Positions 42,250 through 50,272 of a DNA stretch of 64,000 nt are shown here, piece by piece (position 1 is the stretch's first letter; every line of letters starts with the position of its first letter). The position numbers were made by a program, and so were the translations under genes. The notes below the pieces were generated by a model. That model was given only the letters and a program-made list of their open reading frames with translations, did not search any database and had not been told where the DNA came from. This DNA comes from CAVSWT01 sp963782985 (lineage in GTDB: Bacteria > Bacteroidota > Ignavibacteria > Ignavibacteriales > Ignavibacteriaceae): the NCBI GenBank assembly GCA_963782985.1, contig CAWALU010000014.1:124001-188000 (forward strand), in the 5' to 3' direction.

Positions 42250-42979
42250 TTTCAGTTCCGTTGGAAAAATCTAATTTTAAAATTACAAAATCGTTAAAGT
42301 TGTCTGAAATTCTAATTCCAATTCTACCCACTTTCACTAATTCCAGTAAAGCAATAAATGTAATAACAATTCTAATTTTTTCTCTCATTCCGTTTACAAG
42401 ACTTAAAAAATGAAGTTCGTCTTTATCGCCAAAACAAGTGAAGATATAATTTATTTGTTCATCAATGGTAATATTTATTTTTTTTATTTCATGAACAGGC
42501 TGTTCTTTTATTCCTTCTAAAACCTTTTTAAAGGATTTTGCCAGATCATAAACCGAAACATTTTTTAACAATATTTCATATTCGGGCGGAGATATTTTTT
42601 CATCTTTAGAAAAGTTGCCGCGGTAACTAATCTTTCTTTGGTTCGATTCAAAAAAAGATAATTCCTCCGACATCTCTTTATATTTTTTATATTCCAGCAG
42701 AGCTTGGATTAAATCTGCCCGTGGATCAATCTCTTCACCTTTGTCGTCAACTTCTCTCGGCAGCAGCATCCTTACTTTTATGTGCATTAAAGTTGAAGCC
42801 ATCAAAATAAAATCACCCGCAGTTTCAAGATCAAGCGTGCGTATTAAATTTACGTACTCCAAAAATTCTTTTGTTATTGTTGAAATAGGAATGTCATAAA
42901 TATTCAGCTCGTCTCTCTTGATAAAGAAGAGAAGCAAATCTAAAGGACCTTCAAAATGATCTAATTTTATTTTGTACAA
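42242..42979 (-). CDS. scpA: Segregation and condensation protein ScpA
   Basis: A 245-residue kleisin that bridges SMC and ScpB. The N-terminal FEGPLDLLLFFIKRDELNIYDI motif, the ISTITKEFLEYV helix and the middle DFILMASTLMHIKVRMLLP helix are hallmarks, and a C-terminal winged helix (VVITFIALLELVKVGRI-like) binds SMC. It starts 2 bases after trpS and overlaps scpB by 8, forming one tightly packed operon. smc itself is not in the window. Confidence 0.95.
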   Translation of the reverse strand: MYKIKLDHFEGPLDLLLFFIKRDELNIYDIPISTITKEFLEYVNLIRTLDLETAGDFILMASTLMHIKVRMLLPREVDDKGEEIDPRADLIQALLEYKKYKEMSEELSFFESNQRKISYRGNFSKDEKISPPEYEILLKNVSVYDLAKSFKKVLEGIKEQPVHEIKKINITIDEQINYIFTCFGDKDELHFLSLVNGMREKIRIVITFIALLELVKVGRIGIRISDNFNDFVILKLDFSNGTENG

Positions 42980-42981
42980 AT

Positions 42982-43962
42982 TTAACCAATCTTCATTTTT
43001 TCGTGAACTTCATTCATTGTTTTTACAGCTTCAGTTTTAGCGCGAGCTTCTCCATCGGCTAAAATATTTAAGACTTCATCAATATGGTTTTCATAGTAAT
43101 TTCTTTTTTCTCTGAACGGTTCAAAAAAATTAGAAATTTTACTTGCGCAATTCATTTTACAGTCAAAGCAGCCCAACGCCCCGCTTTTGCATCCGGCTTC
43201 TATCTCTTCAACTTCATCAGGGTTAAATTTTTTATGATAAGAAAAAACCAAACAAATATGCGGATTGCCCGGATCGCCTTTGCGGATTTTGTTTGGATCA
43301 GTAACAGCTTTTTTTAATTTAGCTTTTATAGTTTCCGGCTCATCAGAAAGTAAAATTGTATTGCCCATTGATTTACTCATTTTAGCGTTGCCGTCAAGTC
43401 CCGGTAATCTCGGAAAATTTGTCAGCAGCGGTTCAGGTTCATTAAAAACTTTTCCGTATTGATTATTAAACTTACGCGCTATCTCTCTAGTAATTTCAAT
43501 ATGCGGAACCTGATCTTCGCCAACCGGAACTGCATCGCCTTTGTACAAAAGAATATCAGCAGCCTGTAAAACAGGATAACCCAGGTGTCCGTATATGACA
43601 TTCTCAATATTCAAATCGCGAATCTGATCCTTAACCGTTGGATTTCGTTCAAGTCTGTTCACAGTAATCAGCATTGTAAAAATTAAATTTAGCTCGGTGT
43701 GTTCTTTTATTTTTGATTGACGGAACATGGGACTTTTTTTATAATCCAATCCGGCGGAAAGCCAATCAATTAACATATCAACTGAGTTTTGATAAATGTC
43801 CTCGGTATTTAAAGAAGTTGTGAGAACATGATAGTCTGCAATTAAGTGAAAATTCTGATATTCATCTTGAAGCTTAACCCAATTTTCCAGCGCGCCCACA
43901 TAATGCCCGATATGCAATTTACCTGTGGGACGCATCCCGCTTAAGATTCTTTTTTTATTCAT
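42982..43962 (-). CDS. trpS: Tryptophanyl-tRNA synthetase, with a likely [4Fe-4S] site
   Basis: A 326-residue class I synthetase. The HIGH motif is H17 to H20 and KMSKS is at 194-198. The C-terminal part has a cysteine pattern C237-x20-C258-x6-C265-x2-C268. It closely matches the C-x22-C-x6-C-x2-C pattern that binds a [4Fe-4S] cluster near the anticodon region of Thermotoga maritima TrpRS. It heads the trpS-scpA-scpB-rluB-dacB-lysS run. No T-box or trp leader peptide is evident upstream. Confidence 0.95.
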   Translation of the reverse strand: MNKKRILSGMRPTGKLHIGHYVGALENWVKLQDEYQNFHLIADYHVLTTSLNTEDIYQNSVDMLIDWLSAGLDYKKSPMFRQSKIKEHTELNLIFTMLITVNRLERNPTVKDQIRDLNIENVIYGHLGYPVLQAADILLYKGDAVPVGEDQVPHIEITREIARKFNNQYGKVFNEPEPLLTNFPRLPGLDGNAKMSKSMGNTILLSDEPETIKAKLKKAVTDPNKIRKGDPGNPHICLVFSYHKKFNPDEVEEIEAGCKSGALGCFDCKMNCASKISNFFEPFREKRNYYENHIDEVLNILADGEARAKTEAVKTMNEVHEKMKIG

Positions 43963-44054
43963 TTTAATAGATTGTTGTTAAGATTTTTGCTGCGTAAAAA
44001 TAATAATAATGCGCGTAATTTTCTTAATAAAGCGAGACTATATGATAATTTATT

Positions 44055-44552
44055 TTACGATAAATAAAGATAAGGCTTCCAGTTTTCATCTAACTTGCCT
44101 ACGACAGTTTTTATGAACATAATATGGCTGGGTTTAAATGGTTTGCTTAATAAATTCATATTTGCCTCAAGCGGAGTTCTATCGCCTTTGCGATTGTTGC
44201 AGGATGTGCAAGCGCAAATTAAATTTTCCCAGCTGTCGCCGCCTCCTTTTGCTCTTGGTAAAATATGATCAATAGTTAAAGGCAAATCGCCTCGTCCGCA
44301 GTAGCCGCACTTGTAAGCGTCTCGCCGTAAAATGTTTTTTCGCGTAAGCACAACTCTTTTATAAGGAAGATTAATATAATGCTTTAATTTTATGATGCTG
44401 GGCCATGGAAAAATTTGCGAAGTTGAGTGAAGTTCCTTTTTACGGTCTTTTAAAACTAATTCGGCTTTGCCAAGATAAATTAGTATGAAGGCTTTTTTAA
44501 TGTTGCAGATTGTTAAAGGTTCATAGCTTTGGTTTAGAATTAGAACCTTTGC
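44055..44552 (-). CDS. HNH endonuclease-family protein (start codon unresolved)
   Basis: The C-terminal part has a zinc-binding HNH domain: CGYCGRGDLPLTIDHI, then SWENLICACTSCNNRKGDRT, with both CxxC pairs and the catalytic DH intact. Canonical starts in frame begin only at GTG 44351, but family-like sequence continues upstream in the same frame (KVLILNQSYEPLTI, IYLGKAELV, FPWPSIIKL) to at least 44549. The open frame extends to 44597 with no ATG, GTG or TTG. ATG 44554-44552 is offset by one base, and one extra G would give Met-Ala-Lys-Val-Leu. These proteins are widespread and often lone; their role is unclear. AGGAGG at 44599-44594 lies in front. Confidence 0.8.
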   Translation of the reverse strand, partial: AKVLILNQSYEPLTICNIKKAFILIYLGKAELVLKDRKKELHSTSQIFPWPSIIKLKHYINLPYKRVVLTRKNILRRDAYKCGYCGRGDLPLTIDHILPRAKGGGDSWENLICACTSCNNRKGDRTPLEANMNLLSKPFKPSHIMFIKTVVGKLDENWKPYLYLS

Positions 44553-44597
44553 ATTTAGTTTCCCGTTAGTATGTTTAGCTGGTTCGAACGCGACCTC

Positions 44598-44789
44598 CTA
44601 ATTTCCTTTTTTCCTATCTTGAATTGCGTAATAAATTCTAAGTGAAAATCTTATTACCATTAAAATTATACTAAAAATAAGAATATAAATAAACCAATTA
44701 TTCGGGACTAATTTGAAGATCATTAATACTAATAATACCGCTACTAGACCGATGGACACATAACTGAAAATTTCAAATTTCTTTCTCAC
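44598..44789 (-). CDS. Small two-span membrane protein
   Basis: A 63-residue protein with two hydrophobic segments (about 10-27 and 32-52), a basic N-terminus (MRKKFE) and a basic C-terminal end (QDRKKGN). I recognise no family. It lies directly upstream of the HNH frame, and its stop overlaps the AGGAGG that precedes that gene. Codon content is plausible for a real gene, but it is short and has no homology support from inspection. Confidence 0.5.
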   Translation of the reverse strand: MRKKFEIFSYVSIGLVAVLLVLMIFKLVPNNWFIYILIFSIILMVIRFSLRIYYAIQDRKKGN

Positions 44790-44856
44790 AAGAAAGTAAC
44801 CCTATTTTAATTTTAGTAAAATTATGAATTAGAATGTTATTTATCAAATGGAATGA

Positions 44857-44883
44857 TTATAAGAAGATTGCTATTTCTTATAA
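44857..44883. repeat. Perfect AT-rich inverted repeat at the end of acpS
   Basis: TTATAAGAA (44857-44865) and TTCTTATAA (44875-44883) form a perfect nine-base inverted repeat around a nine-base loop. It overlaps the acpS stop codon (44873-44871). It lacks a following T run on the - strand, so it is not a clear terminator. It could slow RNA decay or be an operator-like palindrome, or be chance in AT-rich DNA. Confidence 0.4.
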
Positions 44884-45245
44884 ATAATTGCAACGCAGGT
44901 AACATAATCGCGGGAGTGGCTTATAGAAATTTTTACGCTTTTATCGTCGGCGAGAAACGTTTGTAATTTTCCGGTTAATTTAACATAGGGCATACCGCTT
45001 TTTTCGTTAAAGATTTCTATGTCTTGCCAGGTTGTTCCCTTTTCCCAACCTGATTCAAGAGCTTTATACACGGCTTCTTTGGCTGCAAACCTTGCCGCAA
45101 GATGCTGAAATTTATTTTGTTTTTCTAAACAATATTTTAGTTCGTTTGCAGTATAAATTTTCTTCAAAAATTTATCGCCAAATTTTTCAATACTTTTTTG
45201 TATTCTGTCAATTTCTATTATATCAATGCCGAGTCCTATTACCAT
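44871..45245 (-). CDS. acpS: Holo-[acyl-carrier-protein] synthase
   Basis: Transfers 4'-phosphopantetheine from CoA to acyl carrier protein. The 124-residue length is standard for AcpS. The magnesium site is formed by GIDIIEIDRI (the Asp) and AARFAAKEAVYKAL (the Glu), and the C-terminal ISISHSRDY motif is present. It stands alone between the GGT gene (158 bases) and the small membrane protein. A perfect inverted repeat overlaps its stop. Confidence 0.95.
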   Translation of the reverse strand: MVIGLGIDIIEIDRIQKSIEKFGDKFLKKIYTANELKYCLEKQNKFQHLAARFAAKEAVYKALESGWEKGTTWQDIEIFNEKSGMPYVKLTGKLQTFLADDKSVKISISHSRDYVTCVAIIYKK

Positions 45246-45402
45246 ATCTGCCTGTGAAATTATAAATAATGAATAACAATGATTACAAAAAATTTATCAT
45301 TTGGAAAAATGGAGTTTGGAGAGTTTAAATTGAGATGTTTAATTTGATTACTTCAACATTCCATATTCCAAAAAGTTTTGTACTGCGCAAAGTTTTTATA
45401 AA

Positions 45403-47103
45403 TTAATATCCTGCTGCCAAGCCATTCGAGCGTGGATCGGATGCGCCGTAAATTATACCATTTTCTTGATCAATCATTATCGCCTGAACTCTCCCCAAAA
45501 CTCGCTGATCGCTAAGACCGTAACCCATTTCTTTCAAATTATTTTTAACATCTTCAGTCAATCCAAATTCTTCATAATCAATTTTATCAGGCAGCCATTG
45601 ATGATGAATACGGGGAGCGTTAACCGCCTGTTGGATATCCATTTTAAAATCTATGCAATTTAAAATTACTTGCAATACAGAAGTGATAATAGTAGAACCG
45701 CCCGGCGAGCCAACTACTAAAAAAGGTTTGTTATCTTTTAAAACAATTGTAGGCGTCATGGCGCTAAGCATTCTTTTTTCAGGCTGAATAGAATTTGCTT
45801 CAGCGCCCAGCAGACCAAACTGATTTGGTTCTCCAGGTTTAGCGCTAAAATCATCCATCTCATTATTCAATAAAAATCCCGCGCCCGCAACTACAACTTT
45901 ATTTCCAAACCATGAGTTAATTGTTGTTGTTGTGCTTACTGCATTTCCATAAGAATCATAAACGCTGTAATGAGTTGTCTGCTCGCTTTCTTTTGCAATT
46001 GGAATACCGGCATTAATTTGATTTGAAGGCGCAGCTTTATCCGTAATTTTATTAAAAATTTCTTTAGCGTATTTTTTTGAAGTAAGCCAGGTTAAAGGAA
46101 CATCATAAAAATCGGCGTCGCCTAAATGTACAGCTCTATCAGCATAAGCATATTTCATCGTCTCCGCAAGCTTATGAATATAGCCGCTGCTCCCCCATTC
46201 TTCTTTTTTAAATTGATAATTTTCTAACACATTCAGCATTTCAATCAGCAGAGTTCCGCCTGAACTTGAAGGCGGCATAGAAACAATATCATAGCCGCGG
46301 TATAATCCTGTTACAGGCTCGCGCTCAACAGGCTGATACTTTTTTAAATCGTCTAAAGTTATAAAACCGCCGAGCTTTTGCATTTGGGCTACAATCTTAT
46401 CAGCCACTTCACCCGAATAAAATCCATCTCTGCTGTCAGCTTTTATTTGATTTAAAGTTGCAGCAAGATCGGGCTGTTTAAATATTTCACCTTCCGAATA
46501 TGCTTCCCCATTTTTCGAAAAGACTTTCATTGAAGATTCATATTTCTCAAAATACTTTAAGTTATATTTATATGAATTTGCAAGCGAATAGTCTAAAGGA
46601 AATCCATCTCCCGCTAAATTAATTGCCGGCTGAATTACATCTTCAAGCTTCATTGTTCCGTATTTTTCTAAAGCATAAATTAATCCCGCCACGCTGCCTG
46701 GCACTCCTGAAGAAGTTGTTCCTTCTAGACTCATATTTTCAATTATATTTCCGGCGCTGTCAAGATACATATTTCTGCTTGCGCTTAACGGGGCTTTCTC
46801 CCTATAATCTATCGCAACATTTTTTCCATCTTTCAAATGAATGATCATATAACCGCCGCCGCCGATATTTCCTGCGCCCGGATAAGTAACGGCAAGCGCA
46901 AAGCCCGTAGCTACAGCTGCGTCAATAGCGTTGCCGCCTTTTTTCAAAATCTGTAACCCGACTTTTGAAGCCAGTTCGCTTGCGGAAACTACCATTCCGT
47001 TTTTTGCTCTAACTGGATCTGGGGCTTCTGAAAATATTATTTCAGCGGATGAAAAAAATACTAACAAAATTAAAAATATATTTCGTTTAAAATATTTTTG
47101 CAT
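45403..47103 (-). CDS. ggt: Gamma-glutamyltransferase
   Basis: Periplasmic enzyme that hydrolyses or transfers the gamma-glutamyl group of glutathione and related compounds. The 566-residue precursor has a signal peptide (IFLILLVFFSSAEIIFS). Autocleavage at T376 (EQTTHYSV) would yield large and small subunits. YREKAPLSA and GSPGGSTIITSVLQ complete the substrate pocket. All key residues are intact. It overlaps the MCE gene by 17 bases, an odd but tight coupling with an envelope lipid transport protein. Confidence 0.95.
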   Translation of the reverse strand: MQKYFKRNIFLILLVFFSSAEIIFSEAPDPVRAKNGMVVSASELASKVGLQILKKGGNAIDAAVATGFALAVTYPGAGNIGGGGYMIIHLKDGKNVAIDYREKAPLSASRNMYLDSAGNIIENMSLEGTTSSGVPGSVAGLIYALEKYGTMKLEDVIQPAINLAGDGFPLDYSLANSYKYNLKYFEKYESSMKVFSKNGEAYSEGEIFKQPDLAATLNQIKADSRDGFYSGEVADKIVAQMQKLGGFITLDDLKKYQPVEREPVTGLYRGYDIVSMPPSSSGGTLLIEMLNVLENYQFKKEEWGSSGYIHKLAETMKYAYADRAVHLGDADFYDVPLTWLTSKKYAKEIFNKITDKAAPSNQINAGIPIAKESEQTTHYSVYDSYGNAVSTTTTINSWFGNKVVVAGAGFLLNNEMDDFSAKPGEPNQFGLLGAEANSIQPEKRMLSAMTPTIVLKDNKPFLVVGSPGGSTIITSVLQVILNCIDFKMDIQQAVNAPRIHHQWLPDKIDYEEFGLTEDVKNNLKEMGYGLSDQRVLGRVQAIMIDQENGIIYGASDPRSNGLAAGY

Positions 47104-47995
47104 CTACTTTTATTCCGTCGTCTTTAATTTGTTCTAAAATTATTTTTGTTAATTCATTTATTTGAGTTAAAGTTTCATTTAGATTTTTATATGTCCCTTC
47201 ATCATACAAAATTTTACCAAGATTATTTTGCTGATTTTTAGTTTCTTCAATTATTAAATTTGTTTTTGATACAAGTGAATCAGTCTTGATTAGAACGTTA
47301 TTTAAATTTTCTATTGATGATTTAATATTGTTTCTATTTTCATTTATAAAATTTTTTGCTTCTTCAGTCAATTCCAAAGTATTGTTTGTCAGCTTAGAAA
47401 TATTACTCCGGTTTTCATCTAACATTAAATTAATTTTTGAAGTAAGAGTATTAACATTTGTCATTGATTGTTTTACGTCAGACTGAAGTTTTTCATCAGT
47501 TAAATATTTATTAAGCGATGACAACGTTAGGTTTACATCTTCAATCGCTTGAGTAATATTATTCTGCATTGATCCAACCAAAGTCATAACGGCGGGAATA
47601 TCAGCGTTGTAATTACCATTTTGAATTTTATTATAATTTAATTCATCGGAAGAAACTCCGGGTTGAATTTCAACTTTTTTTCCGCCCATTAAATCAAGCA
47701 TTGAAATGCTAAATTTAGCGTCCTCTTTAAGCTGCACATCATTGTCGAGTGAAATTTTTACAATCACATTTCGATCTTCAACATTTATATCTTCAACCTT
47801 ACCTTTTCTAACGCCGTTCACTGTTACATCATCTCCAATTTCAAGTCCGGACGCATTATTGAACTCAACTCCCAAACTTTTTTCGGAGGGCGAAAGGCTA
47901 AAATTTTTTGCCCAGCCTAAAATCCAAATAAATATTAATATGCCAGCAATTACTGTTATGCCGACTCTTATTTCCGTTTTTCTTTGATCTTTCAT
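47087..47995 (-). CDS. MCE-family (MlaD-like) lipid transport protein
   Basis: A 302-residue protein with one N-terminal membrane anchor (about 12-28) and a single MCE domain (about 38-115: LGVEFNNASGLEIGDDVTVNGVRKGKV ... GGKKVEIQPG). A long helical, coiled-coil C-terminal region follows, rich in Asn and Thr. This is the periplasm-facing component of an ABC-type phospholipid transporter such as Mla. The MlaE and MlaF partners are not in the window. It follows the 134-residue protein by 1 base and overlaps ggt by 17. Confidence 0.9.
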   Translation of the reverse strand: MKDQRKTEIRVGITVIAGILIFIWILGWAKNFSLSPSEKSLGVEFNNASGLEIGDDVTVNGVRKGKVEDINVEDRNVIVKISLDNDVQLKEDAKFSISMLDLMGGKKVEIQPGVSSDELNYNKIQNGNYNADIPAVMTLVGSMQNNITQAIEDVNLTLSSLNKYLTDEKLQSDVKQSMTNVNTLTSKINLMLDENRSNISKLTNNTLELTEEAKNFINENRNNIKSSIENLNNVLIKTDSLVSKTNLIIEETKNQQNNLGKILYDEGTYKNLNETLTQINELTKIILEQIKDDGIKVDAKIF

Positions 47996-47996
47996 T

Positions 47997-48401
47997 TCAT
48001 TTTATTTTTAAAAATTCTTTAAATCTTATTAAATCATTTTTATCCACAACATTATCTTTTAAGTAATAATTAATTGTGTCTTTAATCTTGTTAATATTAA
48101 GTTTGAAATCATCGCCAATTCTAATGCTAATAGAATCAGAATGGAGCGAATCATCTTCCTCTCCAATTTGATTTATTTTACTTTCCATATAATTGTTTAT
48201 TAATAATTGAAGCGAATCTTTTTCAGGCGTGTCTTTAATTGTTTCAAATCTTTTTTGAATATCATTTAAAGCGATATTCTTTAGTAATCCTTTTCCTGGC
48301 TTAACCACCCAATCATCAAAATAATTTTGCGCAAGATAAGTAATAACAGCAACTAGAATAGTTAAAATAATTATCGATTTTAAAAAACAACCTTTTTTCA
48401 T
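47997..48401 (-). CDS. Single-span membrane protein of unknown function
   Basis: A 134-residue protein with a membrane segment at about 8-24 (SIIILTILVAVITYLA), one Cys at residue 5 and a polar helical domain of about 100 residues. I recognise no motif. It lies between the CNNM-type transporter gene (5 bases) and the MCE gene (1 base), so it is almost certainly cotranscribed with them and probably acts at the inner membrane. Function unknown. Confidence 0.75.
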   Translation of the reverse strand: MKKGCFLKSIIILTILVAVITYLAQNYFDDWVVKPGKGLLKNIALNDIQKRFETIKDTPEKDSLQLLINNYMESKINQIGEEDDSLHSDSISIRIGDDFKLNINKIKDTINYYLKDNVVDKNDLIRFKEFLKIK

Positions 48402-48406
48402 TTTAG

Positions 48407-49690
48407 CTATTCACCCGGCAGCTTTTCAATAAGAACTTTTTTTATTCTTTTATTTAGAATTTCTTTAACGGTAAATTTATAATTATTATTTACAAATGAA
48501 TAATCTTCTTTTGGAATATGACCGGCAAGCGTTAAAACGAAGCCCGCGACCGTTTCAAAATCCTCATCCTTTTCAATAATTTCCGCATTAGACAATTCAT
48601 TTAAGTCATCAATAGAAACATTGCCGAGAACCAAAAATTGATTCTCATTAATTTTAGTAATTTGATTTTCATGCTCATCATACTCATCCCTAATTTCGCC
48701 AATTATTTCTTCGAGTATATCTTCCATAGTTATTAGTCCCGCCGTGCCTCCGTACTCATCAACAACAATAGCTATGTGCATTTTTTTTTCCTGGAATTCG
48801 TGCAGAAGGTCATGAATCATTTTAGACTCAGGAATAAAAATAGCTTTGCGCGCAATCTTTGCTAATGATAATTGATTTTGAAGGGACTTGTCTCTTATGT
48901 AGGGCAAAATATCTTTTGCATAAATAATTCCAATTACTTCGTCAAGATTATTTTCATACAAAGGAATACGGCTGTGTCCGGTGCTTTTAATTATTTCCTG
49001 CACTTCATTAAAATCAGTGTCCGTGGAGAGCGAAATAATATCAACGCGCGGCGTCATAACTTCATGCACAGTTACCGATCTAAAGCTGACGATGCTTTGT
49101 ATCAATTCATGTTCGTCTTCTTCAATGGTTCCTCTTTCATGACTTAAATCGGCAAGGTCGGTTATTTCTTCAGGAAGAATAACTGATTTTCTTTTATCGA
49201 ATTTTAATTTCGAAATTGATAATCTTATTATTTCAGTAACCGATTCGGCAATAGGATAAAATATAATGCTGATCCAATAAAGCGGAACAGCGGCAAGCTT
49301 TGAAAATTTAACAACATTTTTTGCCGCCCAAACTTTAGGGGTAAGTTCGCCAAATAATACTATTATAATTGTTAGTACACATATTTGAATGGTCAACGCG
49401 GCGTTTTCGGAAATAGTTAAATCGTTGGAAACGTCTAAAGCGATTGATACGCTGATAATGGAAGCGGCAACATTTACAATTGTATTGCCGATAAGTATTG
49501 TAACAAGTAATCTTCTTGGGCTTTCAACAAGATATGCTATATAACGTTCAATTAACTTTGCGCCGCCAAAAAGATTTTTTATTTTTTTCTTATTTATTGA
49601 AAATAAAGCGACTTCAGAGCCTGAGAAAAAAGCAGATAAAACAATAAGTAATAATAGAATTATAAGTTTATATTGCCAGTCAACATCCAA
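48407..49690 (-). CDS. CNNM/CorC-family membrane protein (DUF21, CBS pair, CorC_HlyC)
   Basis: A 427-residue protein often mis-called hemolysin. The N-terminal DUF21 (CNNM) membrane domain (about 1-190) has AFFSGSEVALFS and LFGELTPKVWAA. A CBS pair (about 205-330) has VMTPRVDI and VVDEYGGTAGLIT, and a C-terminal CorC_HlyC transporter-associated domain follows. Related proteins transport or sense magnesium and cobalt, so divalent ion efflux is the likely role. It leads the run of the 134-residue protein, MCE and ggt. Confidence 0.92.
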   Translation of the reverse strand: MDVDWQYKLIILLLLIVLSAFFSGSEVALFSINKKKIKNLFGGAKLIERYIAYLVESPRRLLVTILIGNTIVNVAASIISVSIALDVSNDLTISENAALTIQICVLTIIIVLFGELTPKVWAAKNVVKFSKLAAVPLYWISIIFYPIAESVTEIIRLSISKLKFDKRKSVILPEEITDLADLSHERGTIEEDEHELIQSIVSFRSVTVHEVMTPRVDIISLSTDTDFNEVQEIIKSTGHSRIPLYENNLDEVIGIIYAKDILPYIRDKSLQNQLSLAKIARKAIFIPESKMIHDLLHEFQEKKMHIAIVVDEYGGTAGLITMEDILEEIIGEIRDEYDEHENQITKINENQFLVLGNVSIDDLNELSNAEIIEKDEDFETVAGFVLTLAGHIPKEDYSFVNNNYKFTVKEILNKRIKKVLIEKLPGE

Positions 49691-49725
49691 AAAATTTAAA
49701 AGCCTTTTATAATTTTACAATAAAT

Positions 49726-50148
49726 TTAAAACGGTAAATCATCATTGTCTTCAACGTTAGGAGCCGACGCCTCGGAACTTGATTCATTAAAATTACTATC
49801 AGAACTTCCACCTGAACTACTTGGGTCTAAGGGAATAATTTTTTCTGAAATTACATCGGTAGAATATCTTTTAACGCCTTCTTTGTCGGTGTAGTCTCTT
49901 TTAGTTAATCTTCCTTCAACGTAAATTTTTTTTCCCTTCTTAAGATTCTCTTTAAAGTAATCCGATAAATTAAAAGAAGTAATATTATGCCAGGTAGTTT
50001 CTTCAACCCAATTGCCGTCTTTGCCCTTGTAGCTATTGGTCGTCGCCATACTGAAACTTGTAACGGAAACATTATTGGTTGTAAATCTTGTTTCAGCGTC
50101 TCTACCCAAATTGCCGATTAACATAATTCTGTTTAGTGAAAAAGCCAT
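49726..50148 (-). CDS. ssb: Single-stranded DNA-binding protein
   Basis: A 140-residue OB-fold protein for replication and repair: SLNRIMLIGNLGRDAETRFT, then the Trp-containing VEETTWHNIT strand and KKIYVEGRLTKRDY. A Ser-rich linker follows, and the acidic C-terminal tip DNDDLPF recruits partner proteins. I chose ATG 50148 over ATG 50160 because homologues begin Met-Ala-Phe-Ser-Leu-Asn-Arg and a GGAG lies upstream. A terminator separates it from the preceding gene. Confidence 0.95.
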   Translation of the reverse strand: MAFSLNRIMLIGNLGRDAETRFTTNNVSVTSFSMATTNSYKGKDGNWVEETTWHNITSFNLSDYFKENLKKGKKIYVEGRLTKRDYTDKEGVKRYSTDVISEKIIPLDPSSSGGSSDSNFNESSSEASAPNVEDNDDLPF

Positions 50149-50221
50149 CTCTAACTCCATAATTTTTGTTACTTAATAAAAACGAATTTAATTATTATAT
50201 AAATAAAATACTATTTAGATG

Positions 50222-50257
50222 AAAACAAAAAAAGGAACGGATGAATTATCAGTTCCT
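50222..50257 (-). terminator. Rho-independent terminator after the SGNH hydrolase gene
   Basis: On the - strand AGGAAC (50257-50252) pairs with GTTCCT (50238-50233), with an inner GAT/ATC pair set, and is followed by a run of seven T and more T-rich bases. It lies 16 bases after the SGNH stop codon and before ssb. Confidence 0.85.
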
Positions 50258-50272
50258 AAAAAATATTTTAAA

